Source of the DNA: Camarhynchus parvulus
Lineage: Eukaryota > Chordata > Aves > Passeriformes > Thraupidae
DNA: 64,000 nt
Direction: 5' to 3'
Assembly: GCF_901933205.1 (NCBI RefSeq)
Contig: NC_044572.1
Location: forward strand, 26,622,501-26,686,500
Shown: one piece after another, positions 51,048 through 63,600 of the stretch
How positions within the stretch are numbered: position 1 is the first letter of the stretch
Layout: every line of letters starts with the position of its first letter
The notes under the pieces: generated by a model
Database searches by the model: none
The model's input: the letters and a program-made list of their open reading frames with translations, nothing else
Told to the model about the DNA's origin: nothing
Position numbers and translations under genes: made by a program

Positions 51048-52712
51048 AGGATCAGGTGGGTGCCCAGTTGATGGAGGATACAGAGAAGACACAGCTACTG
51101 AATGCCCTCTTTGCTTCAGTCTTTACTGCTAAGATAAGTCTTCAGCAATTCCAGGCCCTAGAGACAAGAGAAATTCTGGAGAAATGAAGACTTTCCCTTG
51201 GTTAAGGAATATCAGGTTAGAAAACATTTAGGCAAATCTGCCATGCACGAAGCCATGGGCCCCAATGAGAGGTACCCATGAGGGCTGAGGGAGCTGGCAG
51301 ATGGCATTGCTAAGCCAATCTCCATCATCTTTGCAAGGTCATGGAGAACAGGAGATGTGTGTGTGGAGGAAAGCCAGCGTCATTCCAGTCTTGAAAAGGG
51401 GTAACATGGAAGACCCAGAAAACAACCTGCCAATCAGCCTCACCTCCAACTCTTGAAAAGTGGTCCAACAGGTCATTCTGGGTGTCAACTCTAAGCATAG
51501 GGAGAAAAAGAATGTTATCAGGAGTAGTCATTGTGGATTAATCAAAGGCAAAATCATGCTTGACCAGTCTGATAGCCTTCTGTGATGGCATTACTTGCAG
51601 GCAGATGAAGGGAGAGCAGTGGATTTTGTCTCCCTTGGCTTCAACAAGGCTTTTGACACTCTCTCACATAACATCCTTATAGATAAGGACAGGAGGAATG
51701 AGTTAAATAAGTGGACAATGGCATGGATTAAGAACTGGCTCAATGGCCGAGCTCAGAGGGTTGGGATCCATGGCACAGGGACACAGCAGTGTCCCCAGGG
51801 GTCAGTACTGGATCCAGTCTTGTTCAACGTATCATTGAACTTGGTGAAGGGACAAAGTGCTCCCTCAGCAAGTTTGCTGATGATAGAAAGCTGGAGGAGC
51901 GGCCCAAAGGCTGTGCTCCTATTCAGGCAGACCTGGACAGGTTGGATGGAGACTTGGGCAGAGAGGAACCTAATGCAGTTCTACAAAGGGGTCCTGTACC
52001 TGGGGAAGAATAACCCTCAGCACCAGTACAGGCTGGGGCATGACCTGCTGGAGAGCAGGTGGAGAAGGAACTGGAGATTTTCGTGGACATGTAAACCATG
52101 AGCCTGCAGTGCCCTTGTGGCCCAGGAGGCCAATGGTGTCCTGGAGTGCATTGGGAAGAGCACTGACAGCAGGTCGAGGGAAGTGGTCCTGACCCTCTAC
52201 TCAGCCCAGGGAGGCCGCATCTGGAGAGCTGTGTGCAGCTCTGGGCCCCTCAGTACAAGACAATGAACTATTAGAGTGGGTCAATTGGAGGATTTTGAAG
52301 ATGGTGAGGCTTTGGAGCATCTCTCTCTTATGAGGGAAGGTTGAGAGAGCAGGGGCTGTTTAGACAGGAGATGACTGAGAGGGGGCCGCATTACTGTATA
52401 CAAATATCTAAAAGTGGGTGCCAAGAGGATGAGGCCAGACTCTTTTCAGGGGTTCCCAGTGACAGGATAAGGGTCAATGGTTACAAACAGAAAAACAAAA
52501 AGTTATGTCTATATATGAGGAAAACCTTTACTGTGAGGGTGGTTGGAGAGCATTGGAACAGGCTACTCAGAGAGGTTGTAGAGTCTCATTCCCTGGAGAT
52601 GTTAAAAACTCACTAAGACATAATCCTGCTCTAGGTGAATCTACTTTCTCAGGGGGTTAGGCTAGATAATCTTCAGAGATGACTTCCAATCTCAACCATT
52701 GTGCGAATGTGA
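51048..52712 (+). mobile_element. 5'-truncated CR1 LINE, sense orientation
   Basis: This is the longest transposon in the window, about 1.67 kb. Seen, in order: the ORF2 region with 'gatacagagaagac' and 'ctttgcttcagtctttactg'; the 'gggagctggcagatg' and 'ggtcatggagaacaggaga' blocks; the reverse transcriptase segment; the 'gaggccgcatctggag' block; and a 3' UTR ending 'ggttaggctagataatc' and 'caatctcaaccattgtg'. A clean terminal octamer repeat is missing. It is 5'-truncated like most avian CR1 copies. It carries frameshifts and at least one small internal deletion, so it cannot move by itself. Confidence 0.96.
51560..52110 (+). pseudogene. decayed CR1 reverse transcriptase
   Basis: This encodes a remnant of the ORF2 reverse transcriptase, which in an active element copies its own RNA into a chromosomal nick. 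An open frame from 51595 to 52101 shows motif A as LGFNKAFD at residues 14-21, where the catalytic aspartate of the usual LDFSKAFD is replaced by Gly15. Later motifs are a KNWLNGRAQRV block and PQGSVLDPVLFN at residues 67-78. The FADD catalytic motif (51873-51884) is intact but lies in a different frame, reached after a small deletion just past PVLFN. Dead by substitution and frameshift, and not a host gene. Confidence 0.9.
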
Positions 52713-55700
52713 CTTCATTCCACTAGGTCTGGAATATAATTTTGAAATATTGGATATATATTGGACGGGCCTTGAGGCTTAAGAAAAGAAGTGCATAGAT
52801 AATAACTCTTCCATTAGACTCTTTTATGACTCATTTTGTTACTTTAGCTACTAAGGACATTGTATTAATATGTAGCTTTCAGCATGACATAGAAAATCAC
52901 TATGAATTTTAACATGGGGTAAACAGTCTTTCAGGTATAAAATAAAATATAAAAGAAAGCTTTTTTTATTAAGCCAGAAAGGCAGCCAAACAGGTCAACA
53001 TTGTTATGCTATTTCAATGTGATTAGGCCTTCTTCCAGGAAGGAGGTATTCTAATTGACCAGGTGATCAGGCTTTCAACCATGAAAAAATGCTTTTCCTT
53101 TTGCTGGTATATCTCAAAAACGTAATCTCCTGTGTGAGATCGTCACAAGAAATGTTTTAATTAGTGAGAGATGAATGTTAAATGTTTAGTGAAACTTTTA
53201 GTACTGTTCCTATTTGACAAATGGATATTTGGATAGAGCTGTTTTCATTCATCACATATAGCTAATTGTTGAACAGTCAACCCCTGAGTCTGCGCTAATA
53301 ATTTAGCCTTCCTCTGTAGCACACTGAGATAGAAAAACATTCCTTCTAGAGAAGAGTTTTTTCACTACTCTAAATACATATTTTTGATAAAAAAGCTTCT
53401 GGAAATTCTTTTCTCTTTCTCTCAGTAGACTACAGGAAACACAGATCTAAATTACTCAGTTCAGATTACATGCCTGGCAAGATGGCTGTCAGTAGATGGA
53501 ACTCTCCCAGGAAAGCCAAATCCAAGGTTTATAAGTTATTTAATTCCAAGTAAAATCAATAGATGACAATAAAATAAAATAACCTACAATAGTATCTTAA
53601 CAGAGTCCTGCCTAGAAGTGAAGATCCAAGGCTGCTTAGGGATGTGAAAATGGACCTCTTCAGGCCAGAACTGGCAATCTAATAGCCACAGCATTTTCTC
53701 TGTAGCCTTTCTAATGGAAATCATACAGATCTATATGGGGAAAACAATAATTATAGTATAGCTTTTTCTTTTCACCTGACTGGGAAAGAGATCTTTTAAA
53801 ATGCTGTCAAAAGCTAAACCTTTCTCCATGAAATTATCTGGATTCATCATGGCATTTTAGTGTATGATGTTTTGAAGTGTACACAAAGGTCGTTGTTTCT
53901 GACTACGTATGGACCACAGTGAGCTCCATTTGAATTAACCCTAATAATGAGTTATATTTGTGTATAAGATAATAAAAGCAATGCACAAAGAGGTACACAA
54001 AAGAAAATTTGCTTAGAAAATATTCGATCTTTTCTTACAGCAAGTAAACCAAATCTAGTTGATTAAACAGGGGAACCAAATACTGCTATTTTCTCTCAGT
54101 TTTTGCAGAGAATCCACCATTTCTGCCTTTAGCTGTAGCAGTTGTATTGCTGTAAGCTGTTAGTTCCTAACAGTTATTCAGTCCTGCTCCCAGCTGAAGC
54201 AATTATTTCAGCATGGGAGCAAGACTGAACCCAGCTGCTTAAATTCCTTCAAATTTCACTTGGTCTTAATGCTCACAAATTTCCACTGTTGCAATATAGA
54301 AGCACACAGTTTATTAACATATTTTTGAGCTGGATCTTTGATAAGGACCTTGGAATGTGGCTCAAGGATATTCAAGCTTAATGTAAGGCATCTAGCCCAA
54401 CAGGCCAGAAGTTAAACAAATGAGTCAAACTAATTTTAATGAAATCTAACAAAACTTTTCAGATCCCAACCAAAGATACTAATTTAAAGGCATGCTTTTC
54501 TAATAACTCTCAGGCACACTGATCTTGTTCTGCTTTCTCAAAGACACTGAAAATTAAATTGCTTTTGCTCAGTTTAAGTATCAAATCACATTTTATGCTT
54601 AGCAGAAGCTAGAATTTTATCACAAGAGCTCATTTACTATAAAAGACATAAGAAAGAGACATGAGCTCCTATACTCTAAAATGCTTTATAATACAGTCCA
54701 ATTTAAAAAATTAGGTTTTATGGGACAAAGAAATTTCTTTATGCAAGGGAGTAGGAGTGAGCAAAGATCACTGGACTCTGCATTTCTTCTTACAGCAGCC
54801 CTAAAAATCATGCTTTTTGGTTATGCATTCTTAAGGTGAGAAATCATATTTCTGACTGATAAGAAAGTTGAGGACTTGAAATTATTTCCACACTTACTCA
54901 GAAAGAGAGATTTAGAGCAAAGAGACTAAGCATTAGTGACATCTGAGGGGTGTGATGGAGGGAAGGATGGTTGGTGGGGTTCTGCCAGAGCCCCAGTGGT
55001 TTGGGCATTTCAGCAGGCCCAGACACCTTGTCCTTGGCAGAATGATATCACCAGCAAGTTCACATAAATCCACTGTCTTCATTCCAGGGCACATCTACTG
55101 TGTGAGCTGCATTTTGCAGAGAATAGCAAACATGAACAGTCCTGTGCAGCATCAATTCCTTTGATTCCTTCCATTTCCACTGCTGCAATTGCTGCATTTA
55201 CAACTGTACATTGTGGTATAGCAGTAAACATGCTTGTAGAAATGACAACAGGGGTAGCACCAGGCAGGAATTTACAAAAAAATACACAACAAAGTGAAGG
55301 CAATAAGCCAGTCTGAAGACATGGAATTAAGGAATCACTATCAGAACGTCCCAAGAGGAACTCACAGAGGTGTCCCTGCTACTCATTTTCTGAAGTAGAA
55401 GGAACAAGTCATTTCTAATCCCTCTATTGACTGCCATCTAGGGGCCCTAAGAATTTTATAGTGCATATCTTTTGTGCCATCAGCTGTATTACTTTGTGTG
55501 TGGGGAATATAGACAGGAAATTTTCTTTTTCTGTCACCTTAATGGTCATTGATCCAGCAGATGTCAGAGGCAGAAGCCTTGTAATTGTAAAGGTTACCCT
55601 AGATAATAAATTTTAAAAAATAGAAGCTGGAACACTAATTTAGAATTTTCTCTTACTTTGCAAGCAGTGTACAAAGTAAAACTATAAAATAGATGTGATA

Positions 55701-56754
55701 AGTATCACCCATGACTTTATGCAATAAATTTGAACTACTGAGACATTAATGGTCAAAGAAAAGGATGAATTTTCCTGAGCTCTGAACATACTCAGCTTCC
55801 TCTGACATAGTCACAATTTCTGGATAATTTTTACTTCAGAAAATAATTTCCTGTATTTTGATGTAGTTTTCATTCACTGGGCTTTGAAACACCACAGCAC
55901 TCAGTCATCAAAAAAAAGACACTTGGTTGTCATTTTACACTTTTCACATTAATGAAATCAAATTTTTTTTGAGAAGATGCTGGACTCTTTTGGAAAGCAA
56001 GGAATATTGCCTCTTGTTTTCTGAAGACTATTGTGTACAAGCTACCCCAGCTCACTGAGCTACTCCAGGAACAATTTCTCTAGTCATTAAAGAGACAATA
56101 CTGCGCAGTTTAAGTCAAGGCCAGAGGAATTATTTTATTTTTTGCCTCCAGCATGATGTATATACATGTCCACTCACATACATGAGTATCCTGCATGTAG
56201 TTTTCTTTCTCTAAGGAAAAGGTCTGCCTTTCTGTTGTGAATTATAAACTTCAAGTTATCAACAAATTAAGGAAGTTACATTTAAAAAATGGGAATTGAA
56301 AACATCAGAGTAGCCATTCGTGTGCATTCAGAGGCTGTGTTTGATGGTGTACAATTATTTTTTAGATAAAAATATAGCTTTACAGTGCTAAAAGCCTTGT
56401 TATATCTAAATATCTGGCCTAGTTTTCTTTTTTCCCCCTTTATTTTTTTTTTCAGATGCTGTACAGGATTTAGTTTTAATTGGTTTAATTGTTACACTGG
56501 AGTTCTACTGTGGCCACCCAGAGATCTTTGTAAACATGTTACAGCACATGTTACATTGATTTCAGTCAGTAAATGCAAGTTTAATGGAGGTTGCTTATTT
56601 TGTTTTGCTACATTTTGACGGGATATTATGTGGGGAAAAAAAAGTGCAAAGGAAACAACGATGGCTTTTTAAAGATCTTGTTAAAAAATAAGCATCTTAT
56701 ATTCTACCTACCTCTGTGACATAGAAGGAAACATATTTTAGGCAAAAGACTTAC
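52713..56754. other. AT-rich non-coding stretch
   Basis: No gene, RNA or transposon was recognised. Open frames up to 91 codons near 55 kb lack recognisable domains. Confidence 0.5.
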
Positions 56755-56873
56755 CTGGACTTCAAGTCCTTCCTTTCCTGACTAATTAAGGCTCCCAAGC
56801 ATGGGGTCCAAATATACACAAAAAAATCGAGACCTATACATGCCTCAAATATCACCATACTCATAAATAAATT
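56755..56873 (-). other. candidate 119-base exon, unidentified
   Basis: On the minus strand this stretch is preceded by a good acceptor (TTATTTTTCACCCACCAG, plus 56874-56891). It is followed by a perfect donor (CAG then GTAAGT, plus 56750-56754 as ACTTAC). One of the three frames is open across all 39 codons. It reads as a hydrophobic stretch with FEACIGLDFFVYIWTPCLG and ends in a charged QERKDLK. The donor-proximal part is purine-rich (GGAAAGGAAGG), like an exonic splicing enhancer. I do not recognise a protein family with confidence. A 39-codon open frame is not rare by chance, so this may be a cryptic exon, a non-coding RNA exon or coincidence. Confidence 0.25.
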
Positions 56874-59832
56874 CTGGTGGGTGAAAAATAACTTTGTTTT
56901 TCTCTTATGACTATCTGCTTTGACCCAGGCAGGGAATGATAGAGGGAGAAAAATGGTATCTTCATCATTCCTGGAATTAGTGCAGCCCAGAAGATACTGA
57001 ACTTAATTCTATTACTTTCAATCTTTTACTTCAAAGCTTGTGAAACCGATGGAGCAATTCATATAGTAAAGGGAAAATTTACTGTGAATGAAAATGACAA
57101 AATCTGGCGCTCAGAGCTGAGTAGTTGTAAGTAAGGCTGTACAAGACACAATGCACTGCTTGAAACCTTTCTTTAGTGAGCTTTTAATGTAGGTGCCAAG
57201 TGGTACGAAAAATTTTCAGTCTGAGGACATGGAATAAGGATTGTGCAACTTTAAGCCATATTACAGTACAGGGACTCTGCACTCAAAATATCTTATGATG
57301 TGAATACAAGCACCAGAATAGAAAGAAAACAGTCACATATTTTTAATAATTTCTGAGTAACTGCTGACTTTTTTGCTGTCTCAAATTATTGCCTAAAGTC
57401 AGCTATTTTTCCTAAAGCAGCTGCAATGTGGACAAAGAGAAATCTTTCTATATGGTATTAGAATGGAACAAAAAATGAGTATGTCCTAGCGGGGTTACAG
57501 CTTGTTATGTTGATTGAGGTGAGACACTGAAGTTTCCATCTACAGTTTTCTAACCAGAGAATGAAAATTATACTGCTTGACTTTTCAATACTGAAACTAT
57601 TTTATATTATGTATCTGTATCTGGATGAATGAAACTGGAACAGACAGTACACAAACACATAAACAAATAAACAATGATTAGTACAGTAATCATAAAACAA
57701 TGTTCAGTACAACATTCATTCAGGACACCACCAAACAAACAAAAATATGTGACTACTTGTGCTTCACTTACTTCAAGGGCTGGAGGTATCTTAGGTGCAT
57801 GGGCAGCCGTCACAACCATGCCTGTTCTCCCATAACAAACGTGTCTATGGCCAAAACCATAATTTTTTAGACTTGACTTATAAGCCACTCTATGTGCTTA
57901 TGTGTAGGAGGGAAGAATTACTAGGCAACACAAACTTCCTTCAGACTTGGTGAAAAGGTATTGCTCATAGTCTGGTGAGTTGGGCAAGCAACAAATAGCC
58001 CTTCCCTTGAGGACCTGCTGACAAGTTACACTGTGTTTGCTTTTCTGCACCATTTCACTTAAATAAAACTTTAAGCAGGTGATTTAGTTCCTTAGGAGAG
58101 TCTCAGAGAGAAAGATTATTCTGGCAGGTGGTCCTTGTTGCCAGCATGCTTGATTGGTACAGTAAACCTATTCACTTATATTCGTGGGTAACTTTCCAGT
58201 TTCACCCTCCCTAGAGTACTGCTCTTTCAAGCACCACTTTTACACCCTCTTATGCAGATGAAATTCAGGCTGGCTAGGACTCCTTTTGCATTCTTGTGTT
58301 TAATTTTAACTGTACAGTAAATACGTGGATAGAATTCTACCCAATAATGAAAGAAAATATTCCACTCTCAGCTGCCTTAAGTGTTCTTCAGCATCAACAA
58401 AAGGCAGCAGATGGGCCTGTTTGCTTATTTGTTTTAAAGAGAGGGAGAAAGCAAAAGAGATTTTGTGATATTTTAGCCTGTGTTTTATGGAGCATTGGGG
58501 TACAGATGTTGTGAGTAAAGATGGCCTCAGATTTCTCCACCACATAAACTGCTTGCTCTTGTTTAGGGCAATACTTTCGCATGTGGACTTTTTCTTTTCC
58601 AGTAGGAAATATTTCCAGGTGATTCTTTGCACTGTTCCTCAGCCAATGTTTCACATGTTTTGAGAAACGTCTTGTCTGTGGATTGCTAATCCCTTAAAGC
58701 CTCTGATACATATTCTGTGTTTGCCAAAGCTGCTTGCTGTGGGTCAGTGCTCTCTCGCCCATAATTACAATAAAAAAACTCCAATCTCTTTGAGGCACCA
58801 AGGTTTAGCTAACCTTAATAGAGAAATAAAAGAGTTAAAACTCAAATATGCGACTGAGTGCACTGGACTAAATATGCTACCCAAAGGCTGTCAAAGATTG
58901 GGCTCTGCTTTGGACTCTGCTTCTTTTTTTCTGTGTTTTGGTTTATATAGTCGTATTAATATTCATGTCTCTAGAATAAAGAAATTATTTGGGATTTACT
59001 TTCAGCTATACTGTAGAACTGCAGTTCTGTTTGCTGACGCAGCAGATGCTTGGAGAAAAAAATAAAAATGGTGTTACTCTGACAATGAAAATACCAGCTG
59101 GTATTTTATTTTGATCCTGGATGTATTTAAATATAGAATAACTTTTTTTTCTTATTTCTGATGTACTCTATTTTCTCCATCAAGTCCGTTATTGAAGGTC
59201 AAAGGCTAAACAATAAGTAAAGGCAAAAATAGTGGTATCTGTCTGCCTAAAACCTAACCTTGTATATAACTCACAGACAGATTTTAAGGGAGTTTAAGGG
59301 AGTTAGACACTTAAAATTAGTTATATATTCATATATTGCCTTGCACCATCCATTTTGCACAGAATCTGCTTAACTATAATATAGCTTTTCTGTCTGAAAT
59401 TAAGCATGTCTCGATATGGTTAGATGTGGTATCCAAACACCTGTGGGGAACCACAAATCAAAGCAAAATTCCCATGTGCTGAAGATGGTACATACTCTCT
59501 CATCTCTTTCTCTGTAAAAATATCACCCTCATATTCATTATCTATTATTCTTCTTACTCACTTGTGAAAGACAGGAAGTCTTCTTCAGCATCCAGAGTTA
59601 GTCAGGAGGCCTTGAGCCTAGAGATCAAAAACTAAAGAAGAAGGAATAGATAAAAATTAGGGTAGGGAAAGAAAAATAATGAGATCTGGACCAAAAATAA
59701 GTAATAAAAGAAGGCATTTATTTTATCTAAAATATTTATTTTTACCTTTTTATTGATAACAAGTTTTCTGTGATGAAAAAGAGGACTTTCTAGATTTCTG
59801 TTTTATTAAAAATATACAGATAATTTTCACTG
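56874..59832. other. AT-rich non-coding stretch
   Basis: No gene, RNA or transposon was recognised. A small hairpin ATGATTA/TAATCAT lies near 57675-57694. The 114-codon frame at 58721-59065 shows no recognisable domain. Confidence 0.5.
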
Positions 59833-59961
59833 TTATACATATAATTTACGTATGTAAATTATATATGTAATATATAAAATTATAAATTATATATATAATA
59901 TGTGTAAATTATATGTAAATTGAATGTAAATTATATATAATATACATATATATATAATTTT
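59833..59961. repeat. AT-rich (TATA)n-like tract with palindromes
   Basis: About 130 bases of nearly pure A and T include repeated TAAATTATAT words. A perfect hairpin, ATAATTTAC (59841-59849) against GTAAATTAT (59854-59862), sits at its start. It is a likely DNA-unwinding or cruciform-prone low-complexity tract. Confidence 0.9.
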
Positions 59962-62900
59962 GTATCTAAATGAAGGATTTTCATTTGAAATCAACTTTTA
60001 TATTGCAAAGAAGTTTTGTACAAATTTTTCTATCAGTAATGTATCCTAGATACTCTGTATCTTTCTGCACTATCTGCTCCAAGTTTTTTCCCATGTGGTG
60101 AAATATTCATTGCCACCATTGTAGTTGATACCTCAGTGGGTCACTTGCCCAGTGTCAGACAGGAGACATGAGGCAGAGCTAGCAAGAGCAGGCATTATCC
60201 CAGTCCTGCATTTGGTAAATTTATTTTCTTCCCTCTGATATTATTAACTTAATTTCTTTGGCAATCCTCTCCTGGGTCAGCAATACCGTTAAATGAACAA
60301 ATGTAACCTCAGAGATCTTCATCCATACTCCCACAAAAACTTCATGATTACTGCTTCCAGCAGACAAAAATCCTATTTCCTGCTTAGCCAGAAGTTAAAG
60401 CAGAATCTTGCTTGTCATAAGATAGGCAAGACATCTGAAGAACAGGCTGCTCTCTGGTTGTCAGTGTAAGATGCTTGTGTTTCTGCCTTTCTTCCTTTTC
60501 TCTTTATTTAGACCTCATGTATGTACACATCCAAGCAGAAGATGGAATAGTTATTTACCAGAAAATTGAAAGAAAGGCGTGATGTTACCATAGGAAAATA
60601 GGGTTCAATGATTCCACTTAGAGCAGAGTATCAGAGAGAAACAGCGGTCACCAAGGCAAAATCCTCAGCTCTGCTGTGATCTTCTGTAAGCTGTGACAAA
60701 GCCAGAAGTAATGGCTGTGTCAGTGGGGAGATGGAGGAGGCCAACACTTCTCACAGAAGCCTCCTCATGCATCACTGTCAAGCAGGCTGGAGAGAAAAAG
60801 AAGCAAATCCTCAGTGTGAAATTGTTTCTCAGACCCAAGCAGTGGCAGCAGCAGTGCAGTCTGCTGTTTGTGCAGGAAAGGTGTCAGCAAAGGGAACAGA
60901 GGTAACCCCATGGAAACATGGGCTTGCTGGATCCATTTAAACCACATCTGGGCAGTGTTAGTAAAAAACTACACAGCATGAAGATGGAGGAGAAGTATAT
61001 TAAGTGAGAATGGAGGGGAGGTAGGAGAGAGAAAGATGGGGCTTTGGAAAAGAAAACTCTTCATCTAAATATTCCTGACTGATTGTAATTCACTGCTCAG
61101 CACATGCTGCAGTGTGAGAGGCAGGCATCAGGTATGGTACCCATCTGTTGGTAGGGACCAGATCACTCTGGTAAATGAGAGATCATGTTGGGACCAGATC
61201 ACACTCTGGTACACTCACACAGTAAATGGGAAACTGTCAGAATTTGAACAGCCTAAATTATAAAAATAATCAGCGGTTGGGGTTCCATGAAAAACATTTG
61301 TGTTGGTTTTTGTTAGAACTGCCTGTTTGCAAAGCTCTGGACCTCCCAAGCAAGGGGGAATGGGCAAAGTCAGTATCACACATGGGCTTTCCAAAAAGAA
61401 TGTATGGAATAACAAGTCTATGAAGGCTTCTGTTTTCTTTAGGCCCGATAACAGAGGCAATTCATGTTCAGAAACATGGAGTTTCAGTGTCGCAGAAAAT
61501 TACAGAGAGATCCAGCTTAAGCACATCTATGCAAAAAAAAAAAAACAAAACAGTTTTCCCTAAATTATATAGGATTTCTCTGCCTTGTAAGTAAAAATTT
61601 AGAAATGAGGGATTGGTCTGAACCTGCTCCATTCCATTTTTATCCAAAAATTCTGACTAAAACAAAAGAAGGGCATGGTTCAGTATGGTTTTCTGTGCAT
61701 ATTAAGTGGACTAACACCTTTGAAATGAACAAGGCAGACTGTTCAGTCCATCTCAGCATTTGTCTGCTATGTAAAAGGATCATTCACTCACAACACTGCA
61801 GGTCTTAATTTAAGTTTATAGTTTATTGTTATTTATCACTATTCAGTAGCCACAATTTAGATGTATACAAATAAAGGCAAACACAAAGTACATTGTCTTC
61901 AAATAGAATCACTAATGTTATGCAATTTTTACTGCCCTCTGTTTAATACTGGCATCCAATAAATAAGTATTGCTAGTCATAAAAGTAGAACTGTAATTGA
62001 AATAAATCTCATTTCCATTGAAATATAAATGATGTATTTATATGAAGACTATGCTGTCCTGTGGGACAAATTATTATATACAGTAGACTGCAGAGTAAGA
62101 GTGTAAGCTCCATGGGGGAAATGTGTCAGGAGGGCTGCCAATTTTAAAATTATGGAAATGTAGAATTTGGCCAGAATTCACTATTGAAATATTTATTGGG
62201 CTAGTTTGTTTTTTTTAAATATTCCTTCATTTCATACCTCTATATGCCCAGTCCATTTGTTTAATTATGCTATTTTTGTTTCTTGTATTTCTTGCATTTT
62301 GTCACTTGCATTTCTTGTGAATGGAAGAATCTGAGATGTAAGTTCATGAAAGCTCCTGCTTTCTTTTTCAACAAATTAGCATTGGTTCTAAAATAAAAAT
62401 ATCACTATGTTCAATTACTTTGATAAGCATGAGGTATTCCAAATCAAATACTGTGTCCATATTCAAAACTCTGCGCTTATAAACTTTATTTCTTCAATCA
62501 GTTCATAGGCTGACTCTTATTTACTCTCACAACTAAATATGACAGTCAACTGACTAGGAGAAATCCTGCTATTACCTTTGTAGGGCACGTATTTGCTGGG
62601 TGTCTTCTTCGTAAGAGTTATAATCCCTGTTTCAGTAGCACTTTAGATTTTTGCTGCGTTACTCATTCTGCCAAATAACTGTTACTGAGTTTTATATACC
62701 TTTATGTACACTTTATATACCTGAAATAATCAAGTCGTGACTACACTTCATATATTTGCAACTATGCAGTGTTATTATTAATAACAGAAATTATCTTCCA
62801 AAAAAAAGGAACCAAAGAGCTAAACTCTTTTTGCTTTACAAGCCTGAAAAGAGAGCAACCACGGATATAAACTAAATGTATAGTAATAATGAATTTTAAT

Positions 62901-63289
62901 ACACTTAGCATTCTTCTAAAAATATAATCATAAATCCTGTAATTATTTAAGCCATTATCTACCTAATTTGCAGGGGAACCAAATGAAAGAAGAAGTATAT
63001 TTAAAATGTAATAATTTTACATGTTGTGAACTAAAATAATTATGTTTTTATTCTAAATATAAAAGGGAAGCTTTTTTTTTTCCATTTTATTTTGTGCAGT
63101 TGAAGATTTGGGGAGTGAATAAGGTCTTATATATTCATTAATATAGTCTTTATTGTATATTGCAAAAAGCAAAAATAAAAATATGCTTAACTGGCACAGT
63201 TTGACTGTGAGTTAAAAATATTCCCTTCATAATATTAAGAATGTCACGAATACAGCTCGGTCAGAAATATTTATTTAATAGCATGTTCT
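59962..63289. other. non-coding stretch, no gene recognised
   Basis: A GC-moderate patch at 60.4-61.5 kb contains overlapping short frames on both strands and none with a recognised domain. The imperfect duplication at 61154 is listed separately. The rest is AT-rich. Confidence 0.5.
61154..61211. repeat. imperfect direct duplication
   Basis: GGGACCAGATCACTCTGGTA (61154-61173) recurs at 61190-61211 with an extra AC inserted after GATCAC. The offset is 36 bases. It is a small local duplication with no evident role. Confidence 0.85.
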
Positions 63290-63600
63290 GGAGCTGAAGG
63301 TCTGGAAATGTAGCATGTGATAAAATTGCAGTTTCCATGGTAACCTTGATTGTTTTTAATAGCAAGATGCTGAGACATAAAACATGACTTGATTGACAGC
63401 TGCCCTAAGGCATAAACTCCTGTAACATAACTAAAGTGCCTTTTTGTTTATTAATATTAAGCAACAAGCTATTTTTTCCTTGCTGCTGATCCTACCGCTA
63501 GATTTTCAATGTCTAGAGTTTTGTAATGCACTTTAAACCAAATAATAAGCTCTTAAAAAGCAAAAATTTGAACTCTCCTGAGATGTAGAAGTATTGCTGG
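63290..63600. promoter_or_regulatory. putative enhancer: X-box, PBX-MEIS, E-box and FOX motifs
   Basis: Within 130 bases there is GTTTCCATGGTAACC (63331-63345), a near-palindromic RFX X-box whose right half matches the consensus and whose left half differs at one base. Next come TGATTGACAG (63390-63399), the exact PBX-MEIS/PREP composite site, and an overlapping E-box CAGCTG (63397-63402). TGTTTATT (63445-63452) is FOX-like, and the palindrome TTAATATTAA follows at 63451-63460. The surrounding sequence is non-repetitive. Known: RFX factors control ciliary and neural genes, and PBX-MEIS sites mark developmental enhancers. Enhancer activity here is inference. Confidence 0.45.

Noticed and set aside
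52341..52616. 91-codon plus-strand open frame
   Set aside because: It is inside the 3' part of the sense CR1 and not a host gene.
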